Assembly (NCBI GenBank): GCA_902780175.1
Contig: CACZEU010000016.1
Location: 1 to 49,239, forward strand
Reading direction: 5' to 3'
From: an uncultured Bacteroidia bacterium
Lineage (GTDB): Bacteria > Bacteroidota > Bacteroidia > Bacteroidales > UBA932
DNA length: 49,239 nt
Shown one piece after another: positions 31,861-40,733 of the stretch. The notes under the pieces were generated by a model, which was not told where the DNA came from, did no database searches, and saw nothing but the letters and a program-made list of their open reading frames with translations. Every line of letters starts with the position of its first letter. Positions within the stretch are counted from its first letter, which is position 1. The position numbers were made by a program, and so were the translations under genes.

Positions 31861-33114
31861 CTAGAAGTTGAGTTTGACCATCATCTGTACGCGGTGGTTA
31901 AGCACCAGGTGGAGTCGGTCAACCGCATGCATACGGGCGTCGGGCTTGCCGTAATTGGCTCCGGTGAGCATATACTCAAGGCCGAACTGGAGCTTGCCGA
32001 GGTTGTAGATGAGCTCCGGCTGCACGCGGAACAGGTAATCGACGGTGTCGGCGCTGTTCTTTACCCAGCGGTACATGTAGCTGCCGTCGTCCTTCTTGTC
32101 GCCGAGGACGTCAACCGGAGTGCCGAACACTTTGGAGTATCCGAGGAAGAGAGAGGGAACCCAGTTGCCGAGGCCCTTGTAGGACAGGGTGGCCCAGCCG
32201 GTGGCGTTGCGGGTGGCTGCGAAAGTCCAGTTGCCGGTCTCGTCGTCGATGGCGGCGACGCCGTAGCCGCCGATGAGGTTGAAGTGGGAACCGTCGTTGG
32301 CGTAGGTGAGCTTGGCCTTCAGGTTGAGGTCGCCGATGGAGCCGGCGCCGTAGAGGAAGACGTTCCAGGTGGTGATGCGGTCGGCGGCAAGGCCTTTGGC
32401 ATTGACCAGGCGGGGCTTGATGCTGAGGACGTCACCGCCGAGCCTGAGGGTGGTCTTGTCCTGTTTGTAATTGAGGCCGAGGTAAAGCTCGGGGGTGCAT
32501 CCGTACTTGATGTAGTTGGCGCTTGCACCCTCGGGACCGGTGGAGGTGTACTGCATCTGCCAGAGGGCAGCGGCGGTAAGGGACAGACCGGAGGATAAGT
32601 TCCATTCCAACTGCACCTGGGGAGTACGGCTGAAGGGGCCGAAGGGGGCGCCGCTCTCGAGCGAGAAGATGTCGGGGAGGTCGGCCGCCATGGGGTGCCA
32701 TGCCTGGCCTATCTTCCAGTTGCGGCCGTTTTTGGCTACGGTGACGTATGCCTGGCGGAGGCGGAGCTGCGCTGTGCCGGTGACACCGGTGATGCCGGCG
32801 TAGAAGTCGGACTCGATCTTGCCGCCGATCTTGTATCCGCTGAATTCATAGCCGCTGATGTCCACGCCGAGACGGGTGGTGAGGGCGGCGAAACGGAAGG
32901 TGCTGACATTGTTGACGTCGGTGTTGCCGACCATCTTGATGTCCTTGGGCATCCAGTAATAGAGGTCCTCGGTTCCGGCGGTACTGACGCGGGAGTCGTA
33001 GGCGAAATAGTTGCGTACGAAGCCGTAAAGCTTGAAGTGGGGAACGTTGCTGTCTTCCGCGAGGAGGACGACGCTCAGGGTCAGCGCTGCAAGCGCCGCG
33101 AAAAGTTTTTTCAT
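31861..33114 (-). CDS. Outer-membrane beta-barrel protein, porin-like
   Basis: A 417-residue protein with a signal peptide (MKKLFAALAALTLSVVLLAE) and alternating strands typical of an outer-membrane barrel, closing with the C-terminal aromatic MMVKLNF. Segments such as FKLYGFVRNYFAYDSR and KIGQAWHPMAADLPD recall the DcaP-like trimeric porins of Bacteroidetes. It begins one base after the DASS transporter stop. Paired with an inner-membrane anion transporter it could admit di- or tricarboxylates; the substrate is inference. Confidence 0.7.
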   Translation of the reverse strand: MKKLFAALAALTLSVVLLAEDSNVPHFKLYGFVRNYFAYDSRVSTAGTEDLYYWMPKDIKMVGNTDVNNVSTFRFAALTTRLGVDISGYEFSGYKIGGKIESDFYAGITGVTGTAQLRLRQAYVTVAKNGRNWKIGQAWHPMAADLPDIFSLESGAPFGPFSRTPQVQLEWNLSSGLSLTAAALWQMQYTSTGPEGASANYIKYGCTPELYLGLNYKQDKTTLRLGGDVLSIKPRLVNAKGLAADRITTWNVFLYGAGSIGDLNLKAKLTYANDGSHFNLIGGYGVAAIDDETGNWTFAATRNATGWATLSYKGLGNWVPSLFLGYSKVFGTPVDVLGDKKDDGSYMYRWVKNSADTVDYLFRVQPELIYNLGKLQFGLEYMLTGANYGKPDARMHAVDRLHLVLNHRVQMMVKLNF

Positions 33115-33115
33115 A

Positions 33116-34570
33116 TTATGCAGTAGGGAAAGGGAATATCTTGGTAAGCAGGAAGTAACCGAGCACGAAGCCGATTACGCCGACGATGATGCCGACCTTG
33201 GCCATCTGGGAGGTCTTGACAAGACCGGTGGAAGATGCGATGGCGTTCGGAGGGGTGGAGATGGGGAACAGCATGGCGATGGAGGCGCAGACCGCGATGA
33301 AAGGAATCATCGAATACATGCCGCCGAGTGCCATGAACTGGGCGTTGTTGGCGGCCTCGGGGTCGGCCATGGCGGTTCCTACCACCACCAGGATGGGGAC
33401 CAGCAGGGCGGCCGTCGCGGAGTTGCTGATGAAATTGGACAGGAAGTAGCACACGAGACCGGCGATGATGAGAACCAGCACGACGTTCATTCCGCTGAAC
33501 GGGATGGCGTTGATGAGCGTGGCTGCAAGGCCTGTCTTGTTGAGTCCGGTACCCAGGGCGAAGCCGCCGGCGACGAGCCAGAGGACGCTCCAGTTGATTT
33601 CCTTGATGTCATCCTTGCCGAACACTCCGGTGCAGGTGTAAACCGCCAGGGGGATGAGGGCTACGATGTTGGAATTGATGCCGGTGAGGGACTCGGTAAC
33701 CCAGAGGAGGATGGTGACGAAGAAGGTGATCCAGGCCACGTAGTCTTTCCAGCCCCACTTGTGCTGCTTGGCCTCTATCTTGAGCTCGATCTTGTCCGAC
33801 TTGAAGGGGAAGAAAATCCGGAGGAGGATCCAGGCGATGACTATCATCACCACCACGTAAGGGACCATCCTGGACATCCAGGTGGCGAAGCTGATCTGGT
33901 AGCCGGCGTTCTCCAGTGCGCCTATCGCGATGGCGTTGGGGGGCGTTCCGATGGGGGTACCGATACCGCCGAGGTTGGCCGCCACCGGTATGGACAGGGC
34001 CAGGCCGACCTTGCCGGTCTCATCCTCGGGAAGGGCCTTGAGGACGGGGGCGAGGAATGCGAGCATCATTGCGGCAGTGGCAGTGTTGCTCATGAACATC
34101 GAGAAGATGGAGATGATGATGAGGAAACCGAGCAGGACCATCTTGGGCTTGCTGCCGAAGAGGCCGAGGAGGCCCTTGGCGATGACTGCGTCCATGCCAT
34201 ATTTGGAGGCGATGATGGCCAGCACGAAGCCGCCGAGGAACAGCATTACCACGGGGTCTGCGAAGGAGGCCATTATGCTCTTGTAGTCGACGAGCGTGCC
34301 GGCATCGGGGGTGCAGAGGAACTTGAGTCCCTTGCTGGAAACCGACAGCAGCATAACCACGATGACAAGCAGGGATGTGGTCCAGTTGGGGATGATTTCA
34401 AACATCCACATAAGGGCGGCGAACACGAAGATTGCGATCATCCTCTGCTGTACGGGAGTGAGTCCTTCGATGCCGAAAACTGACGTAGGGAGGGCCCAAA
34501 GAAGGATTGTGACTATAAGCACCAGGGGCAGGAGTACACAATACTTAACAGAAAACTTTCCGTTGGACAT
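33116..34570 (-). CDS. DASS/SLC13-family sodium-coupled anion transporter
   Basis: A 484-residue permease with about 11 membrane segments. The two substrate-site signatures of the family are present: FMSNTATAAMM near residue 150 and FISNSATAALL near 400, each preceding a re-entrant loop, and GTPIGTPPNAIAIG and FPISTPPNAIASS as the paired TPP motifs. Typical substrates are succinate, malate, fumarate, citrate or sulfate; the subtype cannot be told. The ATG at 34570 is preferred over an upstream TTG at 34591 because a -7 box lies at 34610-34603. First gene of the porin-addB-addA-FAD transcript. Confidence 0.88.
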   Translation of the reverse strand: MSNGKFSVKYCVLLPLVLIVTILLWALPTSVFGIEGLTPVQQRMIAIFVFAALMWMFEIIPNWTTSLLVIVVMLLSVSSKGLKFLCTPDAGTLVDYKSIMASFADPVVMLFLGGFVLAIIASKYGMDAVIAKGLLGLFGSKPKMVLLGFLIIISIFSMFMSNTATAAMMLAFLAPVLKALPEDETGKVGLALSIPVAANLGGIGTPIGTPPNAIAIGALENAGYQISFATWMSRMVPYVVVMIVIAWILLRIFFPFKSDKIELKIEAKQHKWGWKDYVAWITFFVTILLWVTESLTGINSNIVALIPLAVYTCTGVFGKDDIKEINWSVLWLVAGGFALGTGLNKTGLAATLINAIPFSGMNVVLVLIIAGLVCYFLSNFISNSATAALLVPILVVVGTAMADPEAANNAQFMALGGMYSMIPFIAVCASIAMLFPISTPPNAIASSTGLVKTSQMAKVGIIVGVIGFVLGYFLLTKIFPFPTA

Positions 34571-34602
34571 ATAATAAGCGTTTTTAGTCAAAATTGCGGA
34601 CG

Positions 34603-34610
34603 CAAATTTA
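34603..34610 (-). promoter_or_regulatory. -7 box of the DASS transporter gene
   Basis: The minus strand reads TAAATTTG at 34610-34603, 32 bases before the ATG at 34570. It is 12 bases from the divergent -7 box of the deaminase gene. Confidence 0.5.
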
Positions 34611-34622
34611 CTAATATTTTCT

Positions 34623-34630
34623 TATATTTG
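34623..34630 (+). promoter_or_regulatory. -7 box of the deaminase gene
   Basis: TATATTTG at 34623-34630, 7 bases before the ATG at 34638, with the same spacing as at murB; a nearly leaderless transcript is implied. Confidence 0.5.
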
Positions 34631-34637
34631 TGAGTAT

Positions 34638-35096
34638 ATGGATAAATTCATGCAGACTGCCATCCGCGAGGCGCGCGAGGGCATAACCAAGGGCCACGGA
34701 GGCCCCTTCGGCACCGTGATAGTCAAAGACGGAAAGATAGTGGGCCGCGGCCACAACTGCGTACTCCGCGACAACGACGCCACCTGCCACGGCGAGATTG
34801 CCGCCATACGCGACGCCGGCAAGCGTCTCGGCACTTTCGACCTGAGCGGATGCGTCCTCTACACCACCGGAGAGCCCTGCCACATGTGCCTCTGCGCCTG
34901 CCTGTGGGCCAACATAGACAAGATTTACTACGGCTGCACCATAGCCGACAACGACCGCATCGGCTTCCGCGACGACAAGTTCGACAAGATCTTCGGCGGC
35001 CGCGACAGACTCCCCGGCCTCATGGAAGAACTGGACCGGGAAGAGTGCATCAAACTCTTCGACGACTACATGGCCATGAGCCACGAGAACTATTAG
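34638..35096 (+). CDS. Guanine-deaminase-like nucleoside/base deaminase
   Basis: A 152-residue zinc-dependent deaminase of the cytidine-deaminase fold. The zinc site is CHGEIAAI (His ligand and proton-shuttle Glu, about residue 55) and GEPCHMCLCACLW (the PCxxC pair, about 82-92). The N-terminal GHGGPFGTVIVKDG and the C-terminal extension to HENY resemble the domain-swapped GuaD-type guanine deaminases more than TadA. Convergent with the phosphoesterase gene; the two stop codons overlap. Confidence 0.78.
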   Translation: MDKFMQTAIREAREGITKGHGGPFGTVIVKDGKIVGRGHNCVLRDNDATCHGEIAAIRDAGKRLGTFDLSGCVLYTTGEPCHMCLCACLWANIDKIYYGCTIADNDRIGFRDDKFDKIFGGRDRLPGLMEELDREECIKLFDDYMAMSHENY

Positions 35097-37360
35097 GGCT
35101 CGCGGAAAACCTGCACGAGCCTGTCGGGATAATTCGAGATGACGGCATCCACGCGGCAGTCGGCCATGCGCCGGATGTCTTTCTCTTCATCTACCGTCCA
35201 GGGGACCACCCTTATGCCCAGGGCATGGCAGTAGGCCACGTTCTGGGATGTTACGACCTTGTAATTGGGGGACCACCAGCGGGGCGTGAATGAAAGGTTG
35301 GACAGAATGTCCGCAATCTCCTTCTGCTTGTCGTCCGTGAGGTACGAAAGATTGACGTCCGGATACTTGGAATGCAGGTATTCGAGGGCACGCACGTCGA
35401 ACGACTGCACCACGAGGCGGTCGCCCAGGTCCATCGCCTGAAGCACTTCCATGCACTTGTCGCAGAACTCCCTGTACTCAGGCCAGAGCGTGCCCTCGCC
35501 ACTGCCGGTGCGGGATTTTATCTCTATGTTGTACCTTACGCCTGCCAGTCCCTTCTTCTGCGAATACTCCTCGGTGAAGGCTATCAGTTCGGAAGCCAGC
35601 GGCTTGTGCTCGGAAACCTTCTTCTGGCCGGGCCAGACTGCCACCGGACGGAGGCCCACGTCGTAACGGGCAATACTGTCGTAGGGCATCGTATAGAGGT
35701 ATTCCCTGGGATCATCCTTCATCACCAGGGTGCTGTCGGGACGCATCGAGTAGCGCGGGTGGAAGTAATTGTCGTGCGAGACTACCACCTGGCCGTCGGA
35801 AGACAGCTGGAGGTCCATCTCGAGCGTATTCACCCCCAGGTCGATGGCGTTACGCATCGACGAGAAGGTGTTTTCCGGCATCAGGCCGGCGCCGCCGCGG
35901 TGCGCCTGGAGGTCGACGTAGCTGCCGCGGAGGTCGAAAGTATGGCTCCAACTGCGGCCGTCCGGGGCGCACACAGTCATCGTCACTTCAGATGCGTACT
36001 GCGAAGGGGTCGCAACGAAATAGTGGCATTCGGCTGCCGGACGCTTGTACTTTGGAATCCTGGAGTATTCATTCTTGTATACGCCCATGATTTCACTCCG
36101 GTAGCTGGAAGAAATGTCGGTACTGCGCTCCAGAGTGCCCATGTCGACTCCGTCCTGCGTCCAGGTGCAGGTCCATTCTTCCGTGGCGTCCCAGGCGTTG
36201 GCCAGCACGCTGTTGCGATGGCGCCCGGCCTTGTCCATCCCTACGAATTCCACCTGGAAGTCATCGGGATAATCGATGTTGTGCCAGCGCCAGCTGCGCT
36301 GCCCGCCGACTGATGTGATGATTTCCCATCCGCGCGGCGTACCGTCGCGGCACCAGTCGGTGGCCCACCAGGCACCGCCTATCGCGGCGGCGTTGTGGTC
36401 GACTACCGTTTCCGACACCCTCACCTTGTTCATCACGTGGGTGTGGCCGGAGAGTATGTCGACCGTGTAGCCGTCCAGCAGGGCAAGCATACGGTCGGCG
36501 TCCCTGATGTCTTTGTGCTTGAACTCGTGGACGAAACGGATCGGACTGTGCTGGGCAAGGAAGATGTGCGTGCCTTTGGGGATGTATGCAAGGAGCCCTT
36601 TGACGAAGCCGAGCGTCTCCTCGGAATAGCCCTCCTCGTACTTTGTGGAGGACTTTTCCGGGTTGTCGAGGCCGCTGGACCTGAAAATCAAGTTGTTGAC
36701 ACCTATGACGAGGTCCCGGCCAAGCCAGAAGGCGTAATTATAGGGTCCGAAGGCTTCCTCGTAGCTCTCCCCCGCCGCCGTCCCGTCACGGTCCTGGATG
36801 AAATCGTGGTTGCCGATGACAGCATAGAAGGGTATTCCCGTAGTGGCTATCGCTTTCTTGTACGGTTCGAACACCCAGAGCTTGTTCCAGGCGATGTCGC
36901 CGAGGGCGATGCCGACCGTGGGCCGTTCGGCGCTGCATTTGCGGGCCATGCCCTGGAGATCGCCCAGCGGCCTGCCGGAAAACCGTTTCAGATGCTTCTT
37001 GTTCTGCATCTGGGGGTCCGAGACGGAGAAAAGGGTATAGTCATCTCCCTCCCCGAACCGCTGCAGCTCGAAATCGAACGCCTTGGTTTCCTTTAACGGC
37101 AGGTAGAACTGCGGCGCTCCGGAAGAGAAGTCCGCCACGTAACCCGAAGGCGTTATGACGAAGACGAAGCGGGCGTCCCTGTGAGTATTCAGCACGAAGG
37201 TTCCGTCCGCCTTGGTAGCCGTGAAACGGTAACCGTCGCTGACCACGACGCCGCCTTTCGGAGCACCGTCGCAGCGAACACTGCCCTTTACGCGTCTGGC
37301 AGGCAGCGGAAGGCACAGCAGGATTAGCAGTACGGGAAGAAGTAACCTTTTCATATTCAT
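35093..37360 (-). CDS. Fusion of calcineurin-like metallophosphoesterase and glycerophosphodiester phosphodiesterase
   Basis: A 755-residue exported protein: signal peptide to about residue 21, a CarboxypepD/metallophosphoesterase N-terminal sandwich (about 24-100), a metallophosphoesterase domain (about 105-345) with SVSDPQ, GDIAWN, GNHD, QHSP and SGHTHV, a C-terminal metallophosphoesterase sandwich (to about 490), then a GDPD domain (about 495-755) starting QAHRGGAGLMPENTFSS with EMDLQ and VVSHD. The first metal motif has Gln where many relatives have His. It lies 4 bases behind another metallophosphoesterase gene. Two phosphodiester-cleaving units in one chain suggest breakdown of a glycerophosphate-type substrate; the target is unknown. 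Confidence 0.85.
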   Translation of the reverse strand: MNMKRLLLPVLLILLCLPLPARRVKGSVRCDGAPKGGVVVSDGYRFTATKADGTFVLNTHRDARFVFVITPSGYVADFSSGAPQFYLPLKETKAFDFELQRFGEGDDYTLFSVSDPQMQNKKHLKRFSGRPLGDLQGMARKCSAERPTVGIALGDIAWNKLWVFEPYKKAIATTGIPFYAVIGNHDFIQDRDGTAAGESYEEAFGPYNYAFWLGRDLVIGVNNLIFRSSGLDNPEKSSTKYEEGYSEETLGFVKGLLAYIPKGTHIFLAQHSPIRFVHEFKHKDIRDADRMLALLDGYTVDILSGHTHVMNKVRVSETVVDHNAAAIGGAWWATDWCRDGTPRGWEIITSVGGQRSWRWHNIDYPDDFQVEFVGMDKAGRHRNSVLANAWDATEEWTCTWTQDGVDMGTLERSTDISSSYRSEIMGVYKNEYSRIPKYKRPAAECHYFVATPSQYASEVTMTVCAPDGRSWSHTFDLRGSYVDLQAHRGGAGLMPENTFSSMRNAIDLGVNTLEMDLQLSSDGQVVVSHDNYFHPRYSMRPDSTLVMKDDPREYLYTMPYDSIARYDVGLRPVAVWPGQKKVSEHKPLASELIAFTEEYSQKKGLAGVRYNIEIKSRTGSGEGTLWPEYREFCDKCMEVLQAMDLGDRLVVQSFDVRALEYLHSKYPDVNLSYLTDDKQKEIADILSNLSFTPRWWSPNYKVVTSQNVAYCHALGIRVVPWTVDEEKDIRRMADCRVDAVISNYPDRLVQVFREP

Positions 37361-37364
37361 CAGT

Positions 37365-40300
37365 TTAATCCCATCCGACAGTAAATGCCTTGGGACGGGT
37401 CATTGTCTGGGTGGATACGTTTCCAAAGCGGTCGGTGACCGTTATTACGAGGGTCGAGTTGGCCTCGGAGGCCTGCACCCGGAAGATGTGCTGCGTGGCA
37501 ATGGAGTTGAATGCCGCAGTCGCGCTGCTGCCGTTCTGGTAACGCACGGCAGAATACGCCACCATGTGCATAGGGTCGTAGGCATCCGTCAATTTGGTGA
37601 CGGTAAGCGACTTGCCGTTTTCGGTAACGGTAATCTTGAATGACGGGTCGTAGTCCCATACGTTGATATACACCAGATTGGCCGGAACGCCGGAAGTCCC
37701 CGCGGCAACGGCGTAGGAATACGTGCCGTCGCCTTTTGCCGTAAGCTCTTCGAACTCCTTCTTGCGGGCCGCCGTCGCAGCGGGGCACCAGTTGGCCGCA
37801 GTCAGCACGAACTGGTTGCGGTCGTAAGTCTTGAACTGGCGGTCGGCGTCAAGCGAGAAGGCCTTGTAGCGCCAGCTCATCGTGCCGGCTGACAGGTCGT
37901 AAACGGTGTAACCTGAAGGAGAACCGTCGGGGCCCACGTTGTAAATGGTGGAAAGAGAAGACCCGCTGCCCCAGGAGGCCTCGCTGCTGATGCTGAACCG
38001 GCCTGTCCACCACCAGGTGGAGCAAAGTGCGCCGGTATTGTGTTCGTACAGCTTGCTGGAAACCTTCACGTTGGACAGGCAGTGAGTGTGCCCGGATATC
38101 ATGTGCACGTTGCGGCTGCCAAGGAGCGGCGTAAGTTTCTTTACGTACGTGTAGTAGATATAACCTCCGGTGGGATCCGAAGGCACGTGCATGGGTTCGT
38201 GCATCGAGATAATCAGCGGCGTAGAAGCGCCCGTAAGCGCAAGGTCGGCGCTGATCCAGTCCAGGATTTCCTGGGTAAGGCCTCCGTGGTTGGAACGGCC
38301 TGACACTGTGCCGTCGTTCTCGCAGATGACGTTGTCAAGCGAAATGATGTGGTAACCACCCACGTTGAAGGAATAATACGTGGGCCCGATTACCTGCTTG
38401 TACGGAATGACGGTATCCCAGTCGCCGGTCCCCCTGTAGTCGTGGTCGTGGTTGCCGATGGTATGCCAGACGGGGAACGACAGGCCGGCGAAGTCGGAAT
38501 TGACTTCGGACTTATAAGACGACAGGTCGAAATTGCACCCTGCAAGGCCGGAGGAGCCGTCCCAATAGAGGTCCCAGGTCATGTCGCCCAGAGTTAGGCC
38601 ATAGACCTTCTTTCCCTGCGAACGGAGGGTCAGCACCTGGCGCTTGAGCTCGTCCGTCTGCAGGCGGAACTGCCGCAGGTCGTAGAGGGCGTTGCGGTTG
38701 CAGAGGTGGAAATCGCCGAGGGCGAGCAACACGCACTGAGAGTTGTCAACCGCCGTAAGCGTGAAATCGTGCCTTTCCTCAACGGAAACATCGCCGCTGA
38801 GAGCCTGCCAGAACTGGGGGAACACGCCCTCGAGCCGGGCCTCGTAACCCTGCGGCTGGCTGATGAATACGTAACCGTTGGCCTTCTGCGACTGCAGGCC
38901 GTACCAGCCGTCGGCGCCGGTGGAAGTGACGACGATGCCGTCAGACACCGCCACGCCGGCCACAGGATTGCCGTTGCCGTCCAGTACGCGCCCGATGACG
39001 TTGCCGGCCACAACCGGCCCCGTGTGCTCGCTGACGCGTATGTTGTCTATGAACCAACGGTACTTGCCGCTGGCGGCGTAATTGGTAAGGTTGGGCCTGA
39101 TGCAGATGCGGGAGGATGCCGTGATTCCGCTGAGCGCCAGCGTCTTGTGCTCCCACTTCAAGGTAGTGGACTGGCTGAACGGCGTGCTGACGGCCGATCC
39201 TGAACCGGCGCAGACGCCGCCCCCGGTGACCTCGACAACGAATTCCTTGCCTGCGTCCTGCGCGCTCCAGTCGAAGGACAGGTCAACATTGACGCTGCCG
39301 CCGCCTACGGGCAGTGCGGGAAGCGTGAGGCAGTTGTGACGGTCGGTCTTGCCGAATTTGAGGTAATTCTCCTGCGCGTACAGCACCTTTGCGGCCTCGT
39401 TCTGCTGCCTGTCGGCATAACCGAGGGAGGTGAAGGCCGCTCCCAGCGTGTTGGGATTCCAGGCCCAGATGTTGGGCTGCTTGTACGGCGGCTCCGCGGT
39501 GGTCGATGTGGAACCGTTGGCCACGGGGTCCAGATTGTACAGGGCGCGGTCGTGGGCCGTGGTGTAAAGGAAGGTGTCGGCGGCGCCGTCGGCCATATCG
39601 TCCCAATAGCGGGCGATCCAGTCGAAGCTATCCTGGAAGAAGACGGTGGCGGCATCGCCGGTAAGGTTGAACGTCAGCGTCGTCACCTTGCTGCTGGGCA
39701 GGTCCAGGTCGGAGGGAAGGCTTACGGTCTTGCTGACCTCGTGCCTGTCGGTGAGGACGGTGACGGTAAGTCGGCTGCCGCCCCTGAGCGTGGTGGGGTT
39801 GACAATGAGGTAAACCCTGTTGCCGGAGAACGGAATCGGGCTCTCCGTGAAGTCGGCGGTGACGCCTGGAGTGCTCACAGCCATCTGTGTTGCGGCGGCG
39901 TCGGCTCCGGCGAAATCGTAACGGAAAACGCCCGTGAGGGCCGCTCCCGCCATGCCCGACTCAAGTTTGACGGACTTGATATTGTCCGCCGAAAGCGCAC
40001 TTCCGGTGGTGGCGTCGGCGAGTTTTACCTCGAGGACGGCGCCGATGCGGCGGAAATGCATTTTGTCCACGGTGGCGGAATTGCCGCTCACCCGGACGTC
40101 GGCCGGCACGCCGACAAGCAGGTCGGCCCGGGGGTCGAAGGATGTGGCGGTCGGGAACTGTATGCAAGGGATTTCGAGGTCGAGGATGCGTCCCGCCTCG
40201 GTAGCGTAGAACGCCCTCGCGGGGCTGAAGGCGTACACGGTATGTACGCCCTCGCCCACGGAGGCGGTTCCCTCGAAGGCGGCCGTCCGGCCGTCGGGAG

Positions 40301-40577
40301 AACCATTGGCAAGGACGGCGTCCGCCGCCCCTGCGCCTGCGTTCCAGGAATCAAACAAAACTCCAAGCCTGTCGGTCGCGTGCCACATGGGAACGAACTG
40401 CCCGCCATCCTCTTCCATGAAGGTCCTGGTGCCGGGCTCCGCCGTGGTTATGCAGAGGTTTACCGTTGTCTTTGGGGCCCCGCCGACGGGAACCTCAGCC
40501 TTGTCGGGCTGAAGTTCCGCCGTACAGGAAAGGGTTCCGATTACGCCCGCAAGGGCGAAAATGATGTATTTTTTCAT
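37365..40577 (-). CDS. Lipoprotein with fimbrillin-like N-terminus and calcineurin-like metallophosphoesterase domain
   Basis: A 1070-residue surface lipoprotein (lipobox Cys at residue 18, GTLSCTAE). Residues about 40-315 follow the fimbrillin-like pattern also seen in the two 756-residue neighbours (PGTRTFMEEDGGQFVPMW). A beta-sandwich region with DSFDWIARYW (about 320-530) comes next, then a CarboxypepD-like sandwich (about 530-620) and the metallophosphoesterase domain (about 630-870) with ALGDFHLCN, LTLGDMTWD, IGNHDHD, SMHEPMH and SGHTHCLS, all metal ligands present. The C-terminus is the usual phosphoesterase-linked sandwich. It is preceded by a 46-codon small ORF. Likely hydrolyses an extracellular phosphoester. 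Confidence 0.8.
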   Translation of the reverse strand: MKKYIIFALAGVIGTLSCTAELQPDKAEVPVGGAPKTTVNLCITTAEPGTRTFMEEDGGQFVPMWHATDRLGVLFDSWNAGAGAADAVLANGSPDGRTAAFEGTASVGEGVHTVYAFSPARAFYATEAGRILDLEIPCIQFPTATSFDPRADLLVGVPADVRVSGNSATVDKMHFRRIGAVLEVKLADATTGSALSADNIKSVKLESGMAGAALTGVFRYDFAGADAAATQMAVSTPGVTADFTESPIPFSGNRVYLIVNPTTLRGGSRLTVTVLTDRHEVSKTVSLPSDLDLPSSKVTTLTFNLTGDAATVFFQDSFDWIARYWDDMADGAADTFLYTTAHDRALYNLDPVANGSTSTTAEPPYKQPNIWAWNPNTLGAAFTSLGYADRQQNEAAKVLYAQENYLKFGKTDRHNCLTLPALPVGGGSVNVDLSFDWSAQDAGKEFVVEVTGGGVCAGSGSAVSTPFSQSTTLKWEHKTLALSGITASSRICIRPNLTNYAASGKYRWFIDNIRVSEHTGPVVAGNVIGRVLDGNGNPVAGVAVSDGIVVTSTGADGWYGLQSQKANGYVFISQPQGYEARLEGVFPQFWQALSGDVSVEERHDFTLTAVDNSQCVLLALGDFHLCNRNALYDLRQFRLQTDELKRQVLTLRSQGKKVYGLTLGDMTWDLYWDGSSGLAGCNFDLSSYKSEVNSDFAGLSFPVWHTIGNHDHDYRGTGDWDTVIPYKQVIGPTYYSFNVGGYHIISLDNVICENDGTVSGRSNHGGLTQEILDWISADLALTGASTPLIISMHEPMHVPSDPTGGYIYYTYVKKLTPLLGSRNVHMISGHTHCLSNVKVSSKLYEHNTGALCSTWWWTGRFSISSEASWGSGSSLSTIYNVGPDGSPSGYTVYDLSAGTMSWRYKAFSLDADRQFKTYDRNQFVLTAANWCPAATAARKKEFEELTAKGDGTYSYAVAAGTSGVPANLVYINVWDYDPSFKITVTENGKSLTVTKLTDAYDPMHMVAYSAVRYQNGSSATAAFNSIATQHIFRVQASEANSTLVITVTDRFGNVSTQTMTRPKAFTVGWD

Positions 40578-40592
40578 ATCGCTCCTGTCGGT

Positions 40593-40733
40593 TTAAAACA
40601 CATAATCTTCACCGTCCCCGATGACTCCGGCCTCGCCTTCGCCACCAGACGCCCCCACTATCAGGTAATCCAACTCCGCCGCCACTCCTGCGTCGGCGGT
40701 TGCCGGGGTTTTGTATGATTGTTTTTTCTCCAT
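40593..40733 (-). CDS. Small acidic ORF 3 (46 aa) ahead of the phosphoesterase lipoprotein
   Basis: The ATG at 40733 shares a base with the TAA of the upstream gene (TAATG); the TAA is at 40593-40595, 15 bases before the next ATG. The peptide begins MEKKQSYKTP, has a short hydrophobic LDYLIVG patch, glycines, and ends GDGEDYVF. The Y-x-x-P start, acidic end and final Phe are shared with the small ORFs at 43004 and 45377. Function unknown; no signal peptide is seen. Confidence 0.6.
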   Translation of the reverse strand: MEKKQSYKTPATADAGVAAELDYLIVGASGGEGEAGVIGDGEDYVF

